Source: IDS-8 sp964424805
GTDB taxonomy: Bacteria; Pseudomonadota; Gammaproteobacteria; Steroidobacterales; Woeseiaceae
Length of the DNA stretch: 64,000 bases
Assembly (NCBI GenBank): GCA_964424805.1
Contig: CAYRKH010000003.1
Location: 1 to 64,000 of the forward strand
Reading direction: 5' to 3'
Positions 51,728 to 58,280 of this stretch are shown piece after piece (positions within the stretch are counted from its first letter, which is position 1; the number at the start of each line of letters is the position of its first letter). The notes under the pieces were generated by a model. That model searched no databases. It worked only from the letters and a program-made list of their open reading frames with translations, and had not been told where the DNA came from. The position numbers and the translations under genes are program-made.

Positions 51728-53319
51728 CTATTGTTCTGATCCGGTTGGGGACGGAAAAGGTCATCGAGCTCGGCCGAAAGGCTCTTGCGGTCGATCTTGC
51801 CGTTCGGGTTTCGCGGCAGCGGGTCCCGGAACACGATCTCGGCCGGGACCATGTAGTTCGGCAGCGCCTGCCGGCAGGCATTGAGCAGGGCTTCGCGCGT
51901 TGCGTCACCGGCGTTCTCCGCGTAGCAGGCGATGACCACCGCCTGGCCGAGGTCGAAATGCGGGATGCCGAGCGCGGCGCATTCGTTCACGAGGCCGGTA
52001 CCGTAGATCACTTCCTCGACCTCCGTCGGGCTGATGCGGTAGCCGGAGGATTTGATCATGTCATCCTTGCGGCCGACGAAGTAGAGGAAACCGTCCTCGT
52101 CCTTCACCACCGTGTCGCCCGACCACACGGCGATCTCCGGGAAGGGCAGGCCGGCGGGCTGGTTCGGCGCCGGGCGAAAGCGCAGCGCCGTGCGCTCCGG
52201 GTCGTTCCAGTAGCCGAGGGATACCAGCGCGCCGCGATGCACGAGCTCGCCGGGCTCGCCCGGATCGCAGGGGGTGCCGTCCTCGCGCACGACCAGGATC
52301 TCCGCGTTCGGAATGGCCTTGCCCATCGAGGTCGGGCGCCGGTCGAGCTCTTCGGGCGGCAGGTAGGTCGAGCGGAAGGCCTCGGTCAGGCCGTACATCA
52401 GGAACACTTCCGTATTCGGCAGGCGCTCGCGCAGCGCCGCCAGCGTCGCGGTGGGCATTGCGCCGCCGGTGTTGGTGATGTAGCGCAGGCTCCCGACCGC
52501 CTCGGCGGGCCAGTCGAGCCGCGCGAGCTGGGTCCAGAGGGGCGGCACGCCGGCGAGCCCGGTGGCCCGGTAGCGGGCGGCGGCGCGCACCACGTCGCGC
52601 GGCACCAGGTAATCCATCAGCACGACCGAGGCGCCGACCGAGAATGCCGTGGTCATCTGGCTGAAGCCGGCGTCGAAGGAGAAGGGGAGGACGGCGAGGA
52701 TGACGTCGTCCGGGCGGTTACCGAGGTAGGCGGCCACGCTCAGCGCGCCCGCCACCATGTTGCGGTGCGAGAGGACGACGCCCTTCGGTTTGCCGGTGCT
52801 GCCGGAGGTGTAAAGGATGGCGGCGATGTCGGTGTCGATGCGCGGCGCCGGGGCGGCCGGGGCCGAGCCAACCAGGGTCTCCCAGCCCAGGGCGCGTACG
52901 TGGCCCGGGAGCGATGGGGCCGGCTCCGATTCATCGAGCAGCACGACGTGCCTGAGCTCGCGGCATTCGGCCAGCGCCTCGCTCAAACCCGCCGCCTGGG
53001 CGCCCGTAGTGACGAGGGCGACGACATCGCAGTCCCGGAGTATATGGGCTACCTGGGCGGGCTTCAGCGAAGGATTGACCGGTACGAAGACGGCGCCGGC
53101 GTACGTGGTGCCGAAGTAGGAGAGCACGGCCTCCAGGCGCTTGTTGAGGTAGACGGCCACGCGCTCGCCGGGGCGGACGTCGATCTGCCATAGCCCGGCT
53201 GCCACGCGGCGGATGCCGTCGCAGGTTTCGGCGTAGCTGAGCGAGGCTTCCCCCCGCCGGAGGGCGGGTCGGGCAGCGTCCGTGGCGGCGCGCGCGAGGA
53301 TCAGGTCGTGCAGGAGCAT
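51724..53319 (-). CDS. Acyl-CoA ligase (AMP-forming), exosortase A system-associated (TIGR03098)
   Basis: 531 residues from ATG 53319 (MLLHDLILARAATDAARPAL, the usual start of this family); a longer frame to 53400 has no conserved content. ANL motifs: LYTSGSTGKPKGVVLSHRNM, GVPPLWTQLARLDWP, ITNTGGAMPTATLAAL, LMYGLTEAFRSTYLPPEEL, DEDGFLYFVGRKDDMIKSSGYRISPTEVEEV and NPNGKIDRKSL. It adenylates a carboxylic acid for transfer to the ACP/PLP-decarboxylase pathway. ATGA overlap with the decarboxylase. In other XrtA loci these two usually stand beside the ACP and hydrolases, which here are at 16957-18856. Confidence 0.93.
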   Translation of the reverse strand: MLLHDLILARAATDAARPALRRGEASLSYAETCDGIRRVAAGLWQIDVRPGERVAVYLNKRLEAVLSYFGTTYAGAVFVPVNPSLKPAQVAHILRDCDVVALVTTGAQAAGLSEALAECRELRHVVLLDESEPAPSLPGHVRALGWETLVGSAPAAPAPRIDTDIAAILYTSGSTGKPKGVVLSHRNMVAGALSVAAYLGNRPDDVILAVLPFSFDAGFSQMTTAFSVGASVVLMDYLVPRDVVRAAARYRATGLAGVPPLWTQLARLDWPAEAVGSLRYITNTGGAMPTATLAALRERLPNTEVFLMYGLTEAFRSTYLPPEELDRRPTSMGKAIPNAEILVVREDGTPCDPGEPGELVHRGALVSLGYWNDPERTALRFRPAPNQPAGLPFPEIAVWSGDTVVKDEDGFLYFVGRKDDMIKSSGYRISPTEVEEVIYGTGLVNECAALGIPHFDLGQAVVIACYAENAGDATREALLNACRQALPNYMVPAEIVFRDPLPRNPNGKIDRKSLSAELDDLFRPQPDQNNR

Positions 53320-53916
53320 TCGGGTGTCTTGGACCGGTTGGACTAGCCAGCGGCGCAGCGTAGCAAACCGCCGGGAGGATGTGCGTGACCCGCTGCGCAT
53401 TGCGAAGCGGTACAGCGTCCTTGATCGAGCCGACCAGAGGATCGAGACTCCACTCCTGGCAGCGCCACCCCCGTGACGCTGTGGGAGCGCGCATTGCGCG
53501 CGATGCTACGGCTGTAGGAGCGCGCATCGCGCGCGATGCTACGTGGGTTGGCCAGTGCGGCCGTTCCGGTGAGCTTGCGCGCCGTGGCATCGCGCGCTGT
53601 GCGCGCTCCTACACGGGATGGCGCTGGGGCGCGATGCTACGTGGGTTGGCCAGTACGGCCGTTCCGGTGAGCGTGCGCGCCGTGGCATCGCGCGCTGTGC
53701 GCGCTCCTACACGGCATGGCGCTGTAGGAGCGCGCATCGCGCGCGATGCTACGGTGGTTGGCCAGTAGGGCCGCTCCGGTGAGCGTGCGCGCCGTGGCAT
53801 CGCGCGCTGTGCGCGCTCCCACACCACATGGCGCTGTAGGAGCGCGCATCGCGCGCGATGCCGTGGCGTCATCGCCATGCCGCCGGGGTTTTGGGGATTT
53901 GTCCGTTGGGGGATGC
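53320..53916. other. 597-base intergenic REP region
   Basis: No credible gene. Open frames here are translations of REP units. It contains about 390 bases of alternating REPs described next, then a short spacer with GGGGG before the TTG start of the FAD oxidoreductase. Confidence 0.7.
53480..53864. repeat. BIME-like tandem array of REPIN units
   Basis: Eight REP copies: forward at 53480, 53513, 53624 (truncated, 53624-53640), 53723 and 53835; inverted at 53584, 53682 and 53794, each about 30 bases. Three near-identical composite units (forward REP, spacer of about 41 bases beginning GTGGGTTGGCCAGT, inverted REP, then CATGGCGC) repeat with a period of about 99-112 bases. The spacers are conserved too (TTGGCCAGTNNGGCC, CCGGTGAGC, TGCGCGCC), so whole REPIN units were copied rather than single REPs. 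Confidence 0.9.
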
Positions 53917-55023
53917 TTGGATCGGCTCGATTGCGTGGTGATCGGTGGCGGCGTTGTTGGCCTCGCGGCGGCACGGCGGCTGGCGCTTGCCGGGCGCGAG
54001 GTCGTCGTGCTGGAGGCGGAGGACGCCGTGGGCACCCACACCAGCAGCCGCAACTCCGAGGTGATCCACGCCGGGATCTATTACCCGCAAGGCTCGCTGA
54101 AGGCACGGCTGTGCGTCGAAGGCCGCCGCCAGCTCTATGCCTATTGCGCCGAGCGCGGCATTGCCCACCGACGGCTGGGGAAGTTGATCGTCGCCTGTTC
54201 CGAGGCGGAGCTTGCCGCGCTGCGGCAGCTCGGTGAGCGGGCGCGGGCCAACGGTGTCACCGACCTCGAACCGTTGACGGCGGCACAAGTCGCCGCGCTC
54301 GAGCCCGCGGTGTGCGGCGTCGGCGGGATGCTCTCGCCTTCGAGCGGCATCGTCGATTCGCACGGCTTCGTATCGGCGCTGCAGGCCGACCTGGAAGCGG
54401 CCGGCGGGGTGGTGGTCTGCCGTAGCCGGGTAACCGGCATCGAGCCGGGCAGTGACGGTTTTGCCTTGCGGCTCGAGGACAGCGACGGTCTCACCGCGGC
54501 CTGCCGCACGCTAGTGAATGCGGCAGGACTGTGGGCGGCCGACGTGGCCGGCAGCATTCGCGGCTTTCCGCGCCGGCTCGTCCCGCGCCTGCACTTCGCC
54601 AAGGGCCACTACTTCACCCTGCAGGGCCGGTCGCCGTTTTCGCGCCTCGTCTACCCCCTGCCCGTCGACGGCGGGCTGGGCGTCCACGTGACGCTCGATA
54701 TCCTGGGCACCGCGCGCTTCGGGCCGGACGTGGCCTGGGTCGAGGCGATCGACTACCGCTTCGACGACGGCCGCCAGGCAGCCTTCGTCGAGGCAATCCG
54801 GCGCTACTGGCCTGAGCTCGATGCCGGGAAACTGTCGGCCGGCTATACAGGTATCCGGCCGAAGCTCAGCGGCCCGGGCGCGGCGGCGGCGGATTTCCTG
54901 GTGCAGGGGCCGGTTGTGCACGGAATAGCGGGGCTGGTCAACCTGTTTGGCATCGAATCGCCGGGCCTGACGTCGGCCTTACCGTTGGGAGAGGCGGTTT
55001 ACACCGCCCTGTGCACAGCGTGA
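53917..55023 (+). CDS. FAD-dependent oxidoreductase (DAO family, L-2-hydroxyglutarate oxidase-like)
   Basis: 368 residues from TTG 53917, with GGGGG a few bases upstream. The frame is open to 53746, but that part is REP sequence and not conserved. FAD motif CVVIGGGVVGLAAARRLALAG, then HTSSRNSEVIHAGIYYPQGSLKARLC (typical of L-2-hydroxyglutarate oxidase-like enzymes), KGHYFTLQGRSPFSRLVYPLPVDGGLGVHVTLD and the C-terminal AGYTGIRPKLSG and GIESPGLTSALPLG. It probably oxidises a 2-hydroxy acid at the membrane or in the cytoplasm; link to EPS unclear. TTG start and REP array upstream suggest unusual expression. Confidence 0.87.
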   Translation: MDRLDCVVIGGGVVGLAAARRLALAGREVVVLEAEDAVGTHTSSRNSEVIHAGIYYPQGSLKARLCVEGRRQLYAYCAERGIAHRRLGKLIVACSEAELAALRQLGERARANGVTDLEPLTAAQVAALEPAVCGVGGMLSPSSGIVDSHGFVSALQADLEAAGGVVVCRSRVTGIEPGSDGFALRLEDSDGLTAACRTLVNAAGLWAADVAGSIRGFPRRLVPRLHFAKGHYFTLQGRSPFSRLVYPLPVDGGLGVHVTLDILGTARFGPDVAWVEAIDYRFDDGRQAAFVEAIRRYWPELDAGKLSAGYTGIRPKLSGPGAAAADFLVQGPVVHGIAGLVNLFGIESPGLTSALPLGEAVYTALCTA

Positions 55024-55113
55024 CCCACCCGGATGTCGGCAGCCTTTACAGCAGCTGTCACCAACTGGGTCAGCAGGCTTAAAGTCTGTTTAAAAATCAG
55101 GCTGTTAAAATAA

Positions 55114-55129
55114 TGGCACGGAAGTTGCT
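55114..55129 (+). promoter_or_regulatory. Sigma-54 (RpoN) promoter
   Basis: TGGCACG (55114-55120), four bases, TTGCT (55125-55129): a perfect -24/-12 match with GG-N10-GC spacing. The upstream DNA (about 55080-55113) is AT-rich, suitable for IHF. It reads toward the PEP-CTERM gene, about 75 bases downstream. RpoN control of PEP-CTERM genes is known from other exosortase A bacteria. Confidence 0.85.
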
Positions 55130-55204
55130 CCCTGTGCTGCGAAAGGCAAGGGAACCGGGCGACACGCGCACCGGAACGCCAGAACCATAAGAGGCTCACC
55201 TGAC

Positions 55205-55840
55205 GTGAAACGGAACATCAAACATCTTCTCGCACTGACGGCGCTGTTTTTCGGCAGCTCGGCCATGGCGGCGGTCATCTCGCCGACGCAGAATGGCGCG
55301 AGCGCCTGCAGCTACGGGGGTGCGAATCCCACCTGCTGGGTGAACTCGGACTTCCCGCCGGACCAGCCGAGCCTCGAGGAACTCGCGAACCTCGTGGGTA
55401 TCGATCCGGCTACGGTGGAGCTCTACTACAAGGACGAGACCAACGGCAGTGAAAGCGGCCCCGCCATGCACTGGTACAACACGACGTACCTGTTCGACGC
55501 CGGTGAAGGTGAAGGCGAGTCCTACGGCGCAAACATTCGCTGGGATTTCGAGATGTCGATCTCCTGCCCCTCCTGCTACCTGTGGGTGAAGGACGGCAAC
55601 GGACGCGATTATTACGGCAACCCGGCGATGTATTACGTGTTCGACATCAGCTGGTGGGACGGCCAGGAAATCCTGGAGCTGAGGGATTTCTGGTACGGCG
55701 GAAAAAGCCGCGGCGCGATCTCCAATATCGGCATCTTCGGCGGTCCGGGGAGCACTGTGGAAGTGCCGGCACCGGGCACCCTCGGGCTTCTCGGTGTCGC
55801 GGCGCTGGGGCTTGGCCTTATGAGGCGCCGGAAGGCCTGA
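55205..55840 (+). CDS. PEP-CTERM sorting domain protein (exosortase A substrate)
   Basis: 211 residues from GTG 55205. Signal peptide MKRNIKHLLALTALFFGSSAMA, then an exported domain with four or five Cys (SACSYGGANPTCW, SISCPSCYLWVKDGNG) and aromatic strands. The C-terminus is a PEP-CTERM signal at 187-211: VPAPGTLGLLGVAALGLGLM then RRRKA. PAPGT replaces the usual PEPGT. The hydrophobic stretch followed by Arg-rich end is intact, so it should still be recognised. The gene stands alone between a sigma-54 promoter and a Rho-independent terminator. Role of the mature protein unknown; the family is linked to floc and biofilm formation. Confidence 0.93.
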   Translation: MKRNIKHLLALTALFFGSSAMAAVISPTQNGASACSYGGANPTCWVNSDFPPDQPSLEELANLVGIDPATVELYYKDETNGSESGPAMHWYNTTYLFDAGEGEGESYGANIRWDFEMSISCPSCYLWVKDGNGRDYYGNPAMYYVFDISWWDGQEILELRDFWYGGKSRGAISNIGIFGGPGSTVEVPAPGTLGLLGVAALGLGLMRRRKA

Positions 55841-55874
55841 ACCGAATAACGACCATTCCAACGGCAAGCAGAGA

Positions 55875-55898
55875 GGCCCGGTTCGTCCGGGCCTTTTT
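55875..55898 (+). terminator. Rho-independent terminator
   Basis: GGCCCGG (55875-55881), loop TTCGT, CCGGGCC (55887-55893), then TTTTT. It ends the PEP-CTERM gene transcript. Confidence 0.9.
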
Positions 55899-55912
55899 GC
55901 GTTCCGCGCGCC

Positions 55913-55933
55913 GTGCCACGCGCGCTCCCACAC
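55913..55933 (-). repeat. Degenerate REP remnant
   Basis: GTGCCACGCGCGCTCCCACAC resembles an inverted REP with part of the core lost, just after the terminator. Confidence 0.45.
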
Positions 55934-55967
55934 AGGCGAGCGTCGCAATGCCGATGCGCCGTTTCGG

Positions 55968-56618
55968 TCAGTTGATGGTTTGGCTGGCTTCGCCGGAGAA
56001 GTTGCTTTCGATGTTGGCTTCGTTGAAGGCCGTGGCGGCGAAATACCAGGTGTTGGGCGAGAGGTTGTCCACCACGTAGGTGGTGATGCCGGGATTCTCG
56101 ATCGTGATCTGTTCCGTGTAGTTTCCCTGCGTCGTGCCGTAATAGATCCTGTATCCCGCGAGATCGGTCAGGGCACTGCCGTCCGTGTTCAGGCTCGGCG
56201 CCTGCCAGGATAACGCTACCGATCCTTCGCCCAACTGGGTTACGTTGATCGAAAACCCGAGTTCGGCGCTGGCGCTGCCGTCGCTCGCCGAGATGGAAAT
56301 GTTTTCGTAGGGCCCGATGTCGCCGTCCTGCGGCGTGCCGGTCAGGGCGCCGGTGTCAGTGGCGAAGCTCGCCCAGCCGGGTTTTCCCAGGATGCTGAAG
56401 GTGAGCGGATCGCCGTCGGGGTCCCTGACGGTGGGCGTGAACGAGTAGCTCTGGCCGACGCTGACCGATGCCGGCGGGGTGCCGGAGATAACGGGCGGGC
56501 TGTTGCCGGTACCGTCGGACGAGCCGCCGCCGCCACCACAGCCGGCCGCCGCCAGCGCGACGGCCGTGACCAGCGCAGCGGGGACAGGACTAACGATTTG
56601 CCGTCGATGTGCGGTCAT
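55968..56618 (-). CDS. Ig-like (He_PIG) and FN3-like lipoprotein, short
   Basis: 216 residues from ATG 56618 (MTAHRRQIVSPV; AGGAG and GAGG sites just upstream). A longer frame to 56708 has no conserved content. Lipobox AAAGC (Cys27) followed by a Gly run. One putative Ig domain (PPVISGTPPASVSVGQSYSFTPTVRDPDGDPLTF, then GALTGTPQDGD) and a C-terminal FN3-like module SLNTDGSALTDLAGYRIYYGT...TYVVDNLSPNTWYFAATAFNEANIES. It is a shortened relative of the next protein. Probable cell-surface adhesion or binding lipoprotein; function unknown. Confidence 0.85.
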   Translation of the reverse strand: MTAHRRQIVSPVPAALVTAVALAAAGCGGGGGSSDGTGNSPPVISGTPPASVSVGQSYSFTPTVRDPDGDPLTFSILGKPGWASFATDTGALTGTPQDGDIGPYENISISASDGSASAELGFSINVTQLGEGSVALSWQAPSLNTDGSALTDLAGYRIYYGTTQGNYTEQITIENPGITTYVVDNLSPNTWYFAATAFNEANIESNFSGEASQTIN

Positions 56619-56844
56619 CCTCAATCTCCTCTCTTTGGTCATCCGCGGATCGCTCCGGGTCGCGCTGACGCCGTCCCGGAATGTAACCGGCGACGCCCGG
56701 AGGGGCAAGGAGATTCGGCAAGGAAATCAGGTGCTTGTGTCGCCGGCGGGCGACAGGCATCTGATAAAGCGGTTGAGGAAGGCGGTGTAGAAGGCTGCAG
56801 CGCCGGGGTTTTCCCCGGCGCGCGCAAGTGGAGGGGGCTTTCGG

Positions 56845-57873
56845 TCAGGTGGCCGGGTCCACGGTCAGCTCGGCGGTATAGCGGCTTTCCATGGACTGGC
56901 TGTTGATGGCCGTCATCACGAGGTAGTACCGGCCCGGCGCCAGCGCGTCCAGCACGTAGCTCGTGAGTCCTGCCTGGTTCAGCTCCAGTGTCTCCGTGTA
57001 GTCGCCCGACACCATCCCGTAATAGATGCGGTAGCCGGCCAGGTCGTTCAGCGGCGTACCGTCCTCGTTCTGCGTCGGTGCCAGCCAGGAGAGCGTGTAG
57101 GACTCCGATCCGGTGTCCTGCACCGTGATCGTGAACGCAGGGAATGCCACGATGTTCGAACCGTCCGTCACCGACAGCTCGATCGGCGCACCCACTCCCA
57201 GGTTCGCCGCGGTCGGCTTGCCTTCCAGGCGGCCGGTAGCGGTGTCGAAGCTCGCCCAGGACGGCTTGTTGACGATCGACCAGCTCAGCGCGTCCCCTTC
57301 GGGGTCGCTCGCGGCGGGCTGGAAGGCGTATGTCGTGCCGGCGACCACGTACTGGTTCGGCTTGCCGGTGAGCGTGGGTGCCGCCGAGCCGCCGCCGTCG
57401 CCACCGCCGCCGCTGCCGCCGCCGTCGCCGCCGCCACCACCACCGCCGTCGTCGCCGCCACCGCCGCCGCCGCCGCTCTGCGCGTTGACGGTGATCGCGA
57501 AGGGTGCGAGCGAGACGACGCTGTTGTCGTCCGTGACGGAGATGACGATGTCCGGGTACTCGCCGGCATCGCCGGTCTGCGGTACGCCCTGCAGTTGGCC
57601 GGTGGTCGTCTCGAAGTCCGCCCACGACGGCTTGTTCTCGATGCTGAAGGACAGGATGTCGCCGTCCTCGTCCGTCGCTTCCGGCAGGAACAGGTACTGG
57701 GCGCCGACCAAAACGCTGGTGTCGGGATCGCCGAAGATGACGGGCGCCGTGCCCGTGACCTGGCCGACCGGCGGCGCTTCGCTCTCATCGCCGCCACCGG
57801 ATTTGCAGCTCGCCAGCAGCGTGCAGGAAAGCGCGAGTACTGCGTAGTTGAGGAACGCTCTTTTGTTTTTCAT
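56845..57873 (-). CDS. Ig-like/FN3-like lipoprotein with poly-Gly linker
   Basis: 342 residues from ATG 57873. Lipobox LLASC (Cys23). Two putative Ig (He_PIG) domains, each with P-E/D-G-D and W-A-S/D-F signatures (EDGDILSFSIENKPSWADF; SDPEGDALSWSIVNKPSWASF), separated by a Gly/Asp linker of about 30 residues encoded by GCC/GCCG repeats. The C-terminal FN3-like module LNDLAGYRIYYGMVSGDYTE matches the end of the neighbouring protein. Surface lipoprotein of unknown ligand. Low-complexity linker length may vary between strains. Confidence 0.85.
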   Translation of the reverse strand: MKNKRAFLNYAVLALSCTLLASCKSGGGDESEAPPVGQVTGTAPVIFGDPDTSVLVGAQYLFLPEATDEDGDILSFSIENKPSWADFETTTGQLQGVPQTGDAGEYPDIVISVTDDNSVVSLAPFAITVNAQSGGGGGGGDDGGGGGGGDGGGSGGGGDGGGSAAPTLTGKPNQYVVAGTTYAFQPAASDPEGDALSWSIVNKPSWASFDTATGRLEGKPTAANLGVGAPIELSVTDGSNIVAFPAFTITVQDTGSESYTLSWLAPTQNEDGTPLNDLAGYRIYYGMVSGDYTETLELNQAGLTSYVLDALAPGRYYLVMTAINSQSMESRYTAELTVDPAT

Positions 57874-57876
57874 GTC

Positions 57877-57915
57877 GTCACGACCGCCTTTATAGTTATG
57901 GCCATCGGTCGTGAC
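57877..57915 (-). promoter_or_regulatory. Inverted repeat over the translation start region
   Basis: Arms GTCACGACCG (57877-57886) and CGGTCGTGAC (57906-57915) are perfect ten-base complements around a 19-base loop. On the lipoprotein mRNA the near arm lies between an AAAGG-like ribosome-binding site in the loop and the ATG. It could be an operator or an RNA hairpin limiting translation. Confidence 0.45.
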
Positions 57916-58203
57916 AGTGGGACGCCAGGGAGCCGCAACGGGAATACCATGCGTCTCCGCCTCGCTTGCGCGAGCGTTTCGATTGGCGGCCCCGCTATCG
58001 TGGGTTTGAACGCTTTCGCGTTCGCCCCGTTAGACCGGTGGCTTTGCGTCTCCGCCTTTCGGCGGGTTTGCCTTTTTCAATCCCGGGGAACGCCACAGGA
58101 GCGTTGCCCGGCCAGTGGGCGAAAGCGTCAATGCAACTGCTTCCGCCTGTGGATAATGGTCGGGTTAAATGGCGCGGGATTCAAACTGTTTCTCACAAAA
58201 GAG

Positions 58204-58244
58204 TGTGACGGAGGTCACAATTCACGCCGTTCGATGTATATTAT
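58204..58244 (+). promoter_or_regulatory. CRP-type site and -10 element
   Basis: TGTGA-CGGAGG-TCACA at 58204-58219 is a perfect CRP/Clp core. A -10-like TATTAT lies at 58239-58244, giving +1 near 58251 and a site centre near -40, close to the class II position (-41.5). It would drive the gene at 58281. Confidence 0.6.
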
Positions 58245-58280
58245 GTGAAAAGAACAGCGTCGCATCGAGGCTGAAGCAGA

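Larger units (their letters stand above)
57874..58280. other. 407-base divergent intergenic region
   Basis: No gene called. It holds an inverted repeat over the start of the minus-strand lipoprotein, and a CRP-type site with a -10 near the formyltransferase gene. The middle (about 57930-58150) shows nothing I can interpret. Confidence 0.5.

Noticed and set aside
53480..53864. CRISPR array
   Set aside because: Repeats alternate in orientation and the spacers are nearly identical to each other, so this is a REPIN/BIME array; no cas genes are present.
53746..53916. Upstream extension of the FAD oxidoreductase
   Set aside because: It translates REP units (RAVASRAVRAPT and the like) that recur in unrelated frames; the conserved protein starts at about 53917.
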